A stretch of DNA of 39,739 bases from JACZWL01 sp046756445. GTDB taxonomy: Bacteria > Pseudomonadota > Gammaproteobacteria > Steroidobacterales > Woeseiaceae. Under the pieces are notes generated by a model that worked only from the letters and a program-made list of their open reading frames with translations, was not told the origin of the DNA and did no database searches. Shown here piece by piece: positions 8,359 through 17,065 of this stretch. The first letter of the stretch is position 1, and every line of letters starts with the position of its first letter. Both the position numbers and the translations under genes were made by a program. Location: assembly GCA_046756445.1 (NCBI GenBank), contig JBHHWI010000016.1, positions 1 to 39,739 of the forward strand. Direction: 5' to 3'.

Positions 8359-9186
8359 ATGAGAAAATTATTCAACAAGCTGCTCTTGAAGTTCGGTTAT
8401 CTGATCACCAAAGCGCCGCGCATTCTGTCAGAGCAGTCCGTCGACTCCCAGGAAATGCTGCCTGCCGAACTTACCGAGAAAGTCAGGATCGGCGAAGCGA
8501 CCGAGACACCGGACGACGAGTTGTTCCACATGTTCGCGACCGATACCGATGTTCACAAGTGGCACCACTACTTCGACATCTATGCGCGGCACTTCGAGGC
8601 GTACCGGTCGGGGCCGGTCAGGATGCTCGAGATCGGCGTATTCCGCGGCGGCTCGCTGCGCATGTGGAAGAAATACTTCCATCCCGATTCGGTCATCGTC
8701 GGCATCGACATCGACAAGAACTGCCGGCAGCACGAAATCGCCGATCAGGACGTGTATGTGCGAATCGGCAGCCAGGCCGACCCGGATTTCCTTGCCGCCG
8801 TGAACAGGGAATTCGGCCCGTTCGACATCATCCTCGACGACGGCAGCCACAAGACCTACCACCAGCTAGTCAGCTTCACCTCCCTGTTCCGCAACGCATT
8901 GAAAGACGGCGGTTGCTACCTGGTCGAGGACATGCACACGAACTACTGGACCAGCCACGTCGATACGCCGCAATCGTTCATCGAGGTCTCGAAACAGATG
9001 GTGGACATGCTGCATGAGCCGTATCTGGGCAGAAAGGAAATCCACTTCCGCCACGAGCATCCCGAGGCCGTATCCGAACTGACGCTGTCATATCTGGCCG
9101 CACACTTAAGCGGCATCGCGTTTTACGACTCGATTATCGTCTTCGACAAGAAGCTCAAGGCGCTGCCGAAATCGGAGCAGCGCTGA
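8359..9186 (+). CDS. Class I SAM methyltransferase, MycE/CmcI-like O-methyltransferase
   Basis: 275 residues. SAM motif VRMLEIGVFRGGSLRMWK spans about 87-104, GIDIDK is the acidic strand-2 motif near 115-120, ILDDGSH is at 158-164, and YLVEDMHTNYW at 187-197. The DDGSH and ED pair are where macrolide-sugar O-methyltransferases (MycE/MycF type) bind a metal ion and the sugar hydroxyls. Inferred: it O-methylates a deoxyhexose on a glycan or nucleotide sugar. It starts two bases after the preceding methyltransferase stop, so the two are almost surely co-transcribed. It is followed by a 482-bp non-coding stretch. Confidence 0.8.
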   Translation: MRKLFNKLLLKFGYLITKAPRILSEQSVDSQEMLPAELTEKVRIGEATETPDDELFHMFATDTDVHKWHHYFDIYARHFEAYRSGPVRMLEIGVFRGGSLRMWKKYFHPDSVIVGIDIDKNCRQHEIADQDVYVRIGSQADPDFLAAVNREFGPFDIILDDGSHKTYHQLVSFTSLFRNALKDGGCYLVEDMHTNYWTSHVDTPQSFIEVSKQMVDMLHEPYLGRKEIHFRHEHPEAVSELTLSYLAAHLSGIAFYDSIIVFDKKLKALPKSEQR

Positions 9187-9668
9187 ACCCGGCGTGACTT
9201 TAAGTTGCTGATTTGAATGAACGTGGTATCACATAACTGAGACTTCGATACGTCGCGATCTGTACTGAGCCGTATGGTTTATAACTTTTTTGCATATCTG
9301 TTGTATGTTTGCAACTGTGGCCCCCGTCATTATGGACAGTATTTGGGGTAGCTGATAAACTGATGGGCACGAAATGTCGCTCAGGGACAACAATGTGGGC
9401 GGGAATTCAGTAGTCAGCCGCGCGCACAGCCGAATAACAACAAAGCGCTTGACACCTCGTCCTTGTGGCGACCACCCTGATCGGGACCCGGGTATTTCCG
9501 CGACCCGGCGGGTTTACCGCTACGACAGAGATGACTAATCGCATATCAGGGGGACACTACCGACAACACAATTCAGTCACAGCCACCAATCAATACAACC
9601 ATCGAATTCGCTGGTCGCACAAGAATGATTAACAGCGACCGACGAAAACCGCATAAGGGAGACTCATT
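9187..9668 (+). other. 482-bp non-coding stretch, probable promoter and leader of the large TonB receptor
   Basis: No gene is supported here. The most AT-rich part is 9272-9314; within it TTGCA (9290-9294) and TGCAA (9310-9314) form a small inverted repeat around a T-rich core. A TTGACA hexamer sits at 9449-9454, but no fitting -10 box lies 16-18 bases downstream. The last 100 bases are rich in A and C with little structure, a plausible long 5' leader. AAGGGAG ends seven bases before the GTG at 9669. Confidence 0.5.
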
Positions 9669-12600
9669 GTGAGTATTGTTGACTTTAAGAAGCTGTTCAT
9701 CGGCACGCTGGTGCTGTTGAGCGTTCCTCTTCTGGGCCTGGCCCAGGACGGCGACGACGCCGATGACGAGGATGAAGCAGAAACGCGAGCCGTCGAGGAG
9801 ATTACCGTCACCGGCTCGAGGGTAAAACGAGACACCTACAGCAGTATCGCGCCGCTGCAGGTCATCACGGGCCAGATGTCCCGCGAAGTCGGCCTGATCG
9901 ATCCGGCCACGATTCTTCAGGAATCGTCTTCGGCGTCCGGACTCCAGATCGACCTGACATTCCAGGGATTCGTGCTCGACAATGGCCCCGGTGCAACCAA
10001 CATCGACCTCAGGGGACTGGGTATCGGCAGGACGCTGGTGCTGGTCGACGGTCGCCGCGCCGCGCCGGCCGGCGTTGAAGGCGCGCCGTTTGCGGTCGAT
10101 TTAGGCCTGATTCCCGCATCCCTGGTGCAGCAGTACGACGTATTGCTGGACGGTGCGTCGTCGATCTACGGCTCGGATGCCGTTGCGGGCGTCACCAACG
10201 TCATTTTGCGCAAGGATTTCGACGGGCTCGAGGTCGAGGGCTTCACGAGCTCACCTGACGAGAGCGGTGGCCTGACGAACACTATCAGCATCGCCTGGGG
10301 CAAGAACTTCGACCGCGGCTTCATCGGCGTGGGCGTTGAATTCGAAGACGCCGATCCCGTCACTTTAGCGCAACGCGAGTGGACGCAAGATTGCAACAAG
10401 CATGTCGAGATCGACGAGAACGGGGTCATCCGTACCAACGACCTGTGGGGTGAGGTCAATCGGGGCTACAAGCCATGGAACTGCAAGGGCGGCCGCGCCG
10501 CCGGCCGGTTCATCATGCCCGGTGTTTTCGGCGGCGCCGGCAGCATCTGGTATACGCCCGGTTTCTCCAACAGCGGCGTGCCGGACTTCAGCCAGGAGAG
10601 CATGATTTTCTTCAATGCCGGCATGGACGGCGACGGCGACGGCATAACCGACGTGCGCCACACGGCCGACTACTCCGGCAGCGACATCGGCGGCGATTCG
10701 ACGCACCTGTATCCGGATTTCCAGAGCCTCAGCGTGATGGCCTATGGCGAATACACGCTGGAGGGCGACATGAACCTCACGCCGTTCTTCGAGCTGCAGT
10801 TCAACCGGCGCGACGTGTATCTTGACAGCGGCCAGACGGCACAGTTCTTCCCGTTCGTGCCGGCAGACAACCCGTTCAACATCTGCAACCCGAACGGCAT
10901 CCGCGGCGTCGACTGCGGCCTGGCGACCGATGCGATGTGGAACCAGCAGAGCGTCATCGATGCCTTCATACCGGTATTCGGCGCGCCCCCGCAGGCCTTC
11001 GGGCTCGGGCTGGGCGGTCCGATCGGACCCGCCGTGTCGCGGCTGGTCTGGCGCATCCGGGACGATCGCAACACGACCGATACCGAGGTCTATCAGACGC
11101 GTCTGGTCGCCGGCCTCAAGGGCGACCTGCCGGACTTTTCGCCGGGACCGCTGGAGGACTGGTCCTTCGAGTTGTCTCTGATCGCCGCCAAGTCCAAGGG
11201 CACATCCAGCCGCTACGGCATACGCGACGACCGCTATGACCTGGCGGTAGGCTGGACCGGCGCCTTCATCGAGGACCCGGCGAATCCGGGCACCTACCTC
11301 TGCGGCGAGGACGCGGACGGCGACGGCGTGCCCGACGGCACCGACGGCTGCGTGCCCTTCGACATGTTTGCGCCGTCGCTCTACGGCACCGGCCCGGGCA
11401 ATCCGGTCGGTGACGTGGCCACACAGGCCGAGCGCGACTGGCTGTTCGATTTCCGTGATTTCGGCACCGATTACGAGCAGATGATCTGGTCCGCCTTCGC
11501 CACCGGCACCGTGTTCCAGATGCCGGCCGGAGCCGTACTCGGCGTGGTCGGCTTCGAGTATCGCGACGACAAGATCACGTCCATCCCGGACGACATTGCC
11601 CGCGACGGCCTGTTCTTCGGCTTCTTCTCCGACCTCGGCGCGGTCGGCGAGAAATTCACGCGCGAGTACTATGCGGAACTCGAGTTCCCGCTGCTCGCCA
11701 ACGTTGCAGCGGCCAAGGAACTCGACTTTAACCTGTCGGGACGCCATACGACCGACGAGTTCTACGGATCCGATTCGACCTATTCGGTGAAGCTGGGCTG
11801 GCGGCCCATCGATTCCCTGTTGCTCAGGGCGACGACCGGTACCTCGTTCAGGGCGCCGAATCTGCGTGAGAACTTCCTGCTCGGAACGACGGGATTCGGT
11901 ACGCTGTTCGATCCCTGCGTGGTTCCGGACGTTGCATGGGACACGATCACCAACAGCTATATCCCGGCAAACGAGACACGGGAGCCGGAAGTGCTCGCCA
12001 ACTGTGCGGCCAACGGCGTCGATCCGACGGCGCTGTTTCTGGGCGGTTTCAGCGCATACAGCGTGGAGATTTCAGCGGGCGGCGCCACCGACATCGTCGA
12101 GGAGACCTCCGACTCGGTCTCGTACGGCTTTGTCTGGGACCAGCCGTTCTTCGAGTCCTTCGACCTGACCGTCGGCTGGACCTACTACGAGATCGATATC
12201 TCGAATTCGATTGTCGAGCCCAGCGGTCAGTTCATCGTCAACGATTGCTACACCTCGCCGATCGATCAGCCGAGCGTGTTCTGCTCGCGTATCACGCGTG
12301 ACGCGGCCAATACCCTCGACTTCATCAGTGCCGGGTTCATTAACCGCGACCAGTTGTTTGCATCGGGAGTCGACATCAACATCGGCTACGATCAGACGAT
12401 CACGCTGTTCCAGCGTCCCTTCGATGTGGCATTCGATCTCGCGCTGAATCATCCGAAGGAAGTCTCCTCGACGTTCCTGGACGACAACGGCGATCCGACC
12501 ACCGATTTCTTCCAGGAGGAATTCGGATTTGCCGACTGGAGAGGGCAGGCCGCGCTTCGCATTGACTGGAGCGACTACCGGATCACGTGGCAGACCCGCT

Positions 12601-12926
12601 ACATCAGCGCTGTGGAGCAGGACGTGGATACGATCGATGATTTCGACGACATCGACGGTATCGCCGATACCTGCGGCGGCCCGTCCCGTGGCGACGTGCT
12701 GTGCCGCGACGTCGGTTTCGCCGACAAGTACTATAACCACGCTGTGTCGTTCTATTACTACGGCGACGTGTGGACCATCGGCGGCGGCGTTCGGAACGTC
12801 TTCAACGACGATCCACCTCTGGTCGACAGCAGCGAGGTCTTTGCCGTCAGGAACAGGCCACGCGGCGTGGGTTATGACCTGAACGGGCGGACTTACTTCC
12901 TGAACATCGGGGCCAATTTCCAATAG
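9669..12926 (+). CDS. Large TonB-dependent receptor, peptide-uptake type by context
   Basis: 1085 residues, complete. The GTG start follows AAGGGAG with a 7-base spacer. An N-terminal Sec signal (hydrophobic VLLSVPLLGLAQ) is followed by an acidic stretch (DGDDADDEDEAE), the TonB box EEITVTGSRVKR, and a plug with DLRGLGIGRTLVLVDGRR and IYGSDAVAGVTNVI. The 22-stranded barrel includes GTSFRAPNLRENF and ends in aromatic phenylalanine (FLNIGANFQ), the usual BAM signal. Two Asp-rich DxDxDG segments, near residues 320 and 548, look like calcium-binding loops of the thrombospondin-3 type inserted in extracellular loops. It is followed by its own terminator and then by a secreted S9 peptidase, a pairing suggesting import of peptides. 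The ligand is not known. Confidence 0.93.
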   Translation: MSIVDFKKLFIGTLVLLSVPLLGLAQDGDDADDEDEAETRAVEEITVTGSRVKRDTYSSIAPLQVITGQMSREVGLIDPATILQESSSASGLQIDLTFQGFVLDNGPGATNIDLRGLGIGRTLVLVDGRRAAPAGVEGAPFAVDLGLIPASLVQQYDVLLDGASSIYGSDAVAGVTNVILRKDFDGLEVEGFTSSPDESGGLTNTISIAWGKNFDRGFIGVGVEFEDADPVTLAQREWTQDCNKHVEIDENGVIRTNDLWGEVNRGYKPWNCKGGRAAGRFIMPGVFGGAGSIWYTPGFSNSGVPDFSQESMIFFNAGMDGDGDGITDVRHTADYSGSDIGGDSTHLYPDFQSLSVMAYGEYTLEGDMNLTPFFELQFNRRDVYLDSGQTAQFFPFVPADNPFNICNPNGIRGVDCGLATDAMWNQQSVIDAFIPVFGAPPQAFGLGLGGPIGPAVSRLVWRIRDDRNTTDTEVYQTRLVAGLKGDLPDFSPGPLEDWSFELSLIAAKSKGTSSRYGIRDDRYDLAVGWTGAFIEDPANPGTYLCGEDADGDGVPDGTDGCVPFDMFAPSLYGTGPGNPVGDVATQAERDWLFDFRDFGTDYEQMIWSAFATGTVFQMPAGAVLGVVGFEYRDDKITSIPDDIARDGLFFGFFSDLGAVGEKFTREYYAELEFPLLANVAAAKELDFNLSGRHTTDEFYGSDSTYSVKLGWRPIDSLLLRATTGTSFRAPNLRENFLLGTTGFGTLFDPCVVPDVAWDTITNSYIPANETREPEVLANCAANGVDPTALFLGGFSAYSVEISAGGATDIVEETSDSVSYGFVWDQPFFESFDLTVGWTYYEIDISNSIVEPSGQFIVNDCYTSPIDQPSVFCSRITRDAANTLDFISAGFINRDQLFASGVDINIGYDQTITLFQRPFDVAFDLALNHPKEVSSTFLDDNGDPTTDFFQEEFGFADWRGQAALRIDWSDYRITWQTRYISAVEQDVDTIDDFDDIDGIADTCGGPSRGDVLCRDVGFADKYYNHAVSFYYYGDVWTIGGGVRNVFNDDPPLVDSSEVFAVRNRPRGVGYDLNGRTYFLNIGANFQ

Positions 12927-12957
12927 GCCGGTAGTCCGTCAATTCCGATGAAAATAG

Positions 12958-12991
12958 CAGCCCGCGGTATTTCCCCGCGGGCTGTTTTTTT
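12958..12991 (+). terminator. Rho-independent terminator of the TonB receptor
   Basis: Perfect 10-bp stem, CAGCCCGCGG (12958-12967) with CCGCGGGCTG (12975-12984), a 7-base loop, and seven T at 12985-12991. It lies 31 bases after the receptor stop and ahead of the S9 peptidase gene, so the two genes have separate or partly attenuated transcription. Confidence 0.93.
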
Positions 12992-13039
12992 GTATAAATA
13001 CCGCATTGTTGTGCGCTTTCACAACGGGTAGAGTGACCA

Positions 13040-15004
13040 ATGAATATGAACAGAATCATTACCTTAGCATTTGCCGCGATGTGTGCGGTTGCCGGGCTGG
13101 CAGCGGTCCCGGCGAGCGCCACGCCGTATCCCCTCGAGTATTTCGCGCTCCGAGACGTGATCAGCAACGTCCGGATCTCACCCGATGGCCACTATCTCGG
13201 GCTCATGAAGATTCCGAACAAGGACGGCAATCCGATCATCGAGGTCTACAATGCCTCGAATCTGACGCGGGAGCCGTTTCGGGTCAATGCCGATCCGATG
13301 GAGATCACCAGTTTCGACTGGGTCAGCGACACCAACCTGGTCATGTCTCTGCGGCAAAAAGTCAGGGACAAGATCGAGGGATACAACCAGGGCGTGTATG
13401 AAACCCGTATCGCGCTGGTCGACGTGCAGAGAGAAAAGATAAAGTCCTTCGACGAGTTGGGCGCGAGCGTCTGGAACCTGTTGCCCAACGAACCGAACAA
13501 GGTGATATTGTCGTTCTTTCCCGATCTCGGCAAAGACTCGAAGATAAGCGAGCAGTTCCGGCCGCGAAGTTTCTACGAATTCGATCTCAGACGCGGATCC
13601 AAGAAACTCCTGCTACAGGGCAAATTCTCGCTAAGCCAGATCGACTTCGACGGCGACGGCAATCCCTGGGCGGCGCGAGGATTCGATCGCGCCAAACGCG
13701 AATACATCTGGTATGTCCGGCCGAGGGGCCAAAAACGATGGGACGAGATCTTCCGCCTGAGTGAGGACAGTTTCGAGGACTTCGTCGTTGAGGGTATCGA
13801 TGAAACGAAGGCCGATAGCGTTTTTGTAACCGCGCAGAATGGCCATGACAAGCGCGGGCTCTGGGCGTTCAACGTCAATTCGAGGGCCTTCGACGAGCTG
13901 GTTTACCGCCGCTCCGATGTCGATGTCTCGGGCGTGCGTTTTCACAGCAATAAATGGACCAACCCGGATACCGTCGTCGGTGTCGCCTACCGCAAGGACA
14001 AGATCCACATCGAGTACTTGGATGAGATCGAGGGCGCAACCTTCAAACAGCTCGAGGCCATCATCCCCTATGCCTATTACCTGCGAATCACGAGCCGCTC
14101 CCGAGAAGGTCAGGACCTGACCGTCTACAACATCGGGCCACACGATCCCGGCACCTATTACCTGCTCAAGGACGGCAGGCTGCAGGCGATCGGCAGCAAG
14201 CAACCGCTGGTGGAAAGCGAGCGGCTCGCCGACGTGAAGTACATCAGCTATCCGGCCCGCGACGGCTGGGAAATCCCGGGGTTCCTGACCATTCCCGAAG
14301 GCGAACCGCCTTTTCCGACGATCATCCTGCCGCATGGCGGCCCCTATGTGACTGAGACCGTGATTTATGACGAGTGGAGCCAGATGCTTGCCAATAACGG
14401 GTATCTCGTCTTGCAGCCACAGTATCGCGGCTCGCTGGGCTACGGGCTCGAGTTCTGGGAAGGTGCTTTCATCAACGGCGGTCAGGGCGGCTACAAAATG
14501 CAGGACGACAAGGACGACGGTGCCCTGTACCTGGTCAAGAAGGGGCTCGCGGATCCGGACAGGCTTGCCATGTTCGGCTGGTCGTACGGCGGATATGCGG
14601 CACTCATCGCCGCATCACGCACGCCACAACTTTATCAGTGCACCATAGCAGGTGCCGCCGTGGCCGATCGCCTGATGCAAATCAACTATATTCGGGACAA
14701 TCTGCGTGGCGCGGACAAGATCTCATGGACGGATATGTGGGACGACAGTATCTCTCCGATCAAAGAGGTGGAGAAAGTCAATATCCCCATTCTGGTCGTT
14801 CATGGAGACGTCGACCAGCGTGTGCCCTTCAAACATGCCAGAAAGTACATAAAAGAGCTCGAGCGATACAACAAGGACCATAAGTACGTTGTACTCGAGG
14901 GTGCCGATCATTTTTCGAATACGCTGTTTTTCAGGCACCAGAAGAAACTCTACGACTCGATGATTGACTATCTCAGGCACGACTGCGGACCGGGTGGCCT
15001 TTAA
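13040..15004 (+). CDS. Secreted S9 family prolyl oligopeptidase-type serine peptidase
   Basis: 654 residues. A signal peptide covers about residues 1-27 (cleavage after VPASA). Residues about 30-390 form the N-terminal beta-propeller, and the rest an alpha/beta-hydrolase domain. The catalytic triad is visible: Ser515 in GWSYGGYAA, Asp592 in HGDVDQRVP, and His624 in GADHFSN. ILPHGGPY forms the oxyanion region. Known family activity is cleavage of short peptides in the periplasm, often after proline or small residues; the exact specificity is not readable. It follows the TonB receptor, although a strong terminator separates them, and 7 bp separate it from the FkbM methyltransferase. A second ATG at 13046 could also serve as the start. 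Confidence 0.93.
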   Translation: MNMNRIITLAFAAMCAVAGLAAVPASATPYPLEYFALRDVISNVRISPDGHYLGLMKIPNKDGNPIIEVYNASNLTREPFRVNADPMEITSFDWVSDTNLVMSLRQKVRDKIEGYNQGVYETRIALVDVQREKIKSFDELGASVWNLLPNEPNKVILSFFPDLGKDSKISEQFRPRSFYEFDLRRGSKKLLLQGKFSLSQIDFDGDGNPWAARGFDRAKREYIWYVRPRGQKRWDEIFRLSEDSFEDFVVEGIDETKADSVFVTAQNGHDKRGLWAFNVNSRAFDELVYRRSDVDVSGVRFHSNKWTNPDTVVGVAYRKDKIHIEYLDEIEGATFKQLEAIIPYAYYLRITSRSREGQDLTVYNIGPHDPGTYYLLKDGRLQAIGSKQPLVESERLADVKYISYPARDGWEIPGFLTIPEGEPPFPTIILPHGGPYVTETVIYDEWSQMLANNGYLVLQPQYRGSLGYGLEFWEGAFINGGQGGYKMQDDKDDGALYLVKKGLADPDRLAMFGWSYGGYAALIAASRTPQLYQCTIAGAAVADRLMQINYIRDNLRGADKISWTDMWDDSISPIKEVEKVNIPILVVHGDVDQRVPFKHARKYIKELERYNKDHKYVVLEGADHFSNTLFFRHQKKLYDSMIDYLRHDCGPGGL

Positions 15005-15011
15005 TCGATAG

Positions 15012-15722
15012 ATGAGTAGGAAGTCGGTGAAGTTCCGGCATGCGACCAAGTGGCTGCTGTCGCCGATCATGCTGAAAATTCGTGGTGGGCCGCTCGAAGG
15101 AAGAAAGTGGAAAGCCTCGAGCGGCATCCGATTCATCAAGGGAACGTATGAACCGGGAAACGTCGCGGCGATTCAGAAAACCGTAAAGCCCGACGACGTC
15201 GCCTACGACGTAGGCGCGCATGTCGGCTACTTCTCGGTGTTGATGGGCGACATCGTGGGCCCCGGCGGCAAGGTCGTCGCTTTCGAACCCAGGGGCCTGA
15301 ACCTCGGTTATCTCCAACGGCACGTGTCCGTCAATCACTGCGGCAACATCGAGATCGTATCGAAGGCCCTGGGCGATCATTCGGGTCATGCAAAACTCGA
15401 AACCCGGACAGGCTCGGGTACGGGCTATATTTCGGAAACGGGCGACGAAGACGTCGAGATCACGAGCATCGACGAGCTCGTGGCATCCGGCACCCTGCCC
15501 CCGCCGACATTCCTCAAGATCGATGTCGAGGGCGGCGAGATGGCCGTGTTGCGTGGTGCCAGGAAGGTCATCGAAAAGCACAGACCGCGCATGATTCTTG
15601 CGACCCACGGTGATGAGATCGACGCCGAGTGCCGCGCCCTGCTCAACGAGTGGGACTATGACATGCAGGACATCGATCACGAGTCCGGCGCCAGGGAAAT
15701 GATCGTCACGCCACGCGCATAG
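15012..15722 (+). CDS. FkbM family methyltransferase
   Basis: 236 residues. SAM motif VAYDVGAHVGYFSVL is at 63-77, VVAFEPRGLN at 88-97, and the FkbM signature FLKIDVEGGEMAVLRGA at about 167-183. Known members methylate hydroxyls of polyketides, sugars and lipids. It starts seven bases after the S9 peptidase stop, and the frameshifted methyltransferase begins 15 bases after its end, so the three probably share a transcript. No signal peptide is seen, so it is cytoplasmic. The substrate is unknown; the many surface-sugar genes nearby suggest a glycan. Confidence 0.88.
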   Translation: MSRKSVKFRHATKWLLSPIMLKIRGGPLEGRKWKASSGIRFIKGTYEPGNVAAIQKTVKPDDVAYDVGAHVGYFSVLMGDIVGPGGKVVAFEPRGLNLGYLQRHVSVNHCGNIEIVSKALGDHSGHAKLETRTGSGTGYISETGDEDVEITSIDELVASGTLPPPTFLKIDVEGGEMAVLRGARKVIEKHRPRMILATHGDEIDAECRALLNEWDYDMQDIDHESGAREMIVTPRA

Positions 15723-15737
15723 CTGCAGGTATCAGTC

Positions 15738-16479
15738 TTGGCGCTCAAAGACGTCCAGATCACCTACGAAGACTACGGCAGGAAAGACCCTTTCTATGCG
15801 GCCCTCAGCCGCAGGGACGCGAAAGGCAACCGGTGGGATGTGAACGAGTTCTTCGCATCCGGAAAAAAGGAAATCGCCAAGGCGTTGAATGATCTGGCAG
15901 GGGTCGGCATTGCCGTCAACAGGGGCAGGGCGATGGATTTCGGTTGCGGCGTCGGGCGCCTGACCCAGGCGCTCTGCGAGCAGTTCGACGAAGCCGTGGG
16001 CGTCGATATCTCCTGCTCGATGATCGAGCGCGCGGAGCAATACAACCGCTTCGGCAACCGCTGCTTTTACCGGGTCAACACGACCGATGACCTGAATCTG
16101 CTGGACAGCGAAAGTTTCGATTTTGGTCTACAGCAACCTGTCGCTGCAACACAGCCCGCCCGAAGCATCGTCACGATATATCGCTGAGTTCTTTCGAGTC
16201 CTGCGCCCCGGCGGCATCGCGCTGTTCCAGATACCGAGCGGGCCGCGGCACGAGCCCGGATCGTTCGGCGCCAGAGTCTATTCGATCCGGAGAGGGCCGC
16301 TGCGGCGGATCTGGAAGCGCCTGCGCGGACTGCCGTGCGTCGAGATTCACTATATAAATCAGTCGCTTGTCGAAGAGATCATCAGAGATAGCGGCGCCCG
16401 GCTGATCGATGTCAGACGACACGGGTCCGTCAGGCGAACCCGGACCAGCATGCTGTACTGCGCTGTCCGTGAGTCATAA
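15738..16479 (+). pseudogene. Class I SAM methyltransferase broken by a one-base frameshift
   Basis: Two frames together make one methyltransferase of about 246 residues. The first (15738-16187, TTG start) holds the SAM motif AMDFGCGVGRLTQAL and VGVDIS. It runs to a DSESFDF stretch and then turns to nonsense. The second frame, from 16123 to the TAA at 16477-16479, carries the expected continuation VYSNLSLQHSPPEAS, the FFRVLRPGGIALFQIP motif and the C-terminus. Removing one T from the TTTT at 16121-16124 joins them as SFDLVYSNLSLQH. Either a genuine inactivating insertion or a sequencing/assembly error is possible; a programmed shift is unlikely with such a short run. The function is probably small-molecule or glycan methylation. 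Confidence 0.85.
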
Positions 16480-16490
16480 GCGCACGGCAT

Positions 16491-16643
16491 TCAAAAGATC
16501 GTGTAGATGAACGGCGCAACCGCCGAGCCCTGCGCGAATACCAGCAGTGCGCCGATCAAGAGCAGCACGATCATGATGGGCGCAAGCCAGAATTTCTTGC
16601 GCTCGCGCATGAAACCCCAGAGGTCCTTGAGTAGTTCCAGCAT
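16491..16643 (-). CDS. DUF5989-like 50-residue single-span membrane protein
   Basis: A 50-residue protein: basic and amphipathic N-terminus MLELLKDLWGFMRERKKFW, then one hydrophobic span (about residues 20-40, PIMIVLLLIGALLVFAQGSA), and a short hydrophobic tail. Its ATG overlaps the SxtJ-like gene's stop by one base (TGATG), so it is translationally coupled. This size, sequence pattern and position directly after SxtJ fit the DUF5989 family, which recurs next to carbamoyltransferase and SxtJ genes. The function is unknown; it may help anchor the carbamoyltransferase at the membrane. It ends 11 bp from the convergent frameshifted methyltransferase. Confidence 0.85.
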   Translation of the reverse strand: MLELLKDLWGFMRERKKFWLAPIMIVLLLIGALLVFAQGSAVAPFIYTIF

Positions 16644-17065
16644 CAGTACGGATGTTCCATGTGTTTCGAATCCCTTGCCTCACTCGGCATGCGGCATGTC
16701 TTCGCATCTTCCCCGCTCCTGGTCGCCATCGGATCGCGTCCGGCCAGGCGCATGATCAATCCCAGCGGCGTCACGATCAGGAAATAAACGATTCCCAGAA
16801 CGACCGGGGAAACGACCCGGTTCAATAGCAGGCCCAGACGCATCCAGCCGCGGTAGACGCCGCGCAGGCTGGCAGGTGCAAGCAGGGCCCAGACGATTAA
16901 GACCATCGCCACGACCCACGGCCAGCGAGGATATCGCAGATCGAATACGAATGGCAGGATCAGCCCGAACAACCCTGCGACGATCGCACCGGTGGTGATG
17001 CCGAACCTGCGCAGCCCGCCGGCGTCCAGTTCGGGGATCAGCGTTGTGTCGTGTGCATCAGTCAA
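16643..17065 (-). CDS. SxtJ-like membrane protein
   Basis: 140 residues with three hydrophobic spans at about 23-41, 48-66 and 84-106 and the internal GWMRLGLLLNRVVSPVVLGI motif typical of the SxtJ family, named from the cyanobacterial saxitoxin cluster where it follows the carbamoyltransferase SxtI. The start is TTG at 17065, eight bases inside the end of the carbamoyltransferase gene; a strong AAGGAGGAG seven bases upstream decides it, and no in-frame ATG lies nearby. Inner-membrane protein of unknown function, presumed partner of the carbamoyltransferase. Its stop overlaps the DUF5989-like start. Confidence 0.87.
   Translation of the reverse strand: MTDAHDTTLIPELDAGGLRRFGITTGAIVAGLFGLILPFVFDLRYPRWPWVVAMVLIVWALLAPASLRGVYRGWMRLGLLLNRVVSPVVLGIVYFLIVTPLGLIMRLAGRDPMATRSGEDAKTCRMPSEARDSKHMEHPY

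Noticed and set aside
9449..9454. TTGACA box upstream of the large TonB receptor
   Set aside because: No -10 match at 16-18 bases downstream, so a standard promoter is not supported.
10365..11747. A 460-codon open frame on the minus strand across the TonB receptor
   Set aside because: It is antisense to a clear receptor with plug and barrel motifs. Its protein shows no motif and has the Arg/Val/Ala-rich bias of a shadow frame in GC-rich coding DNA.
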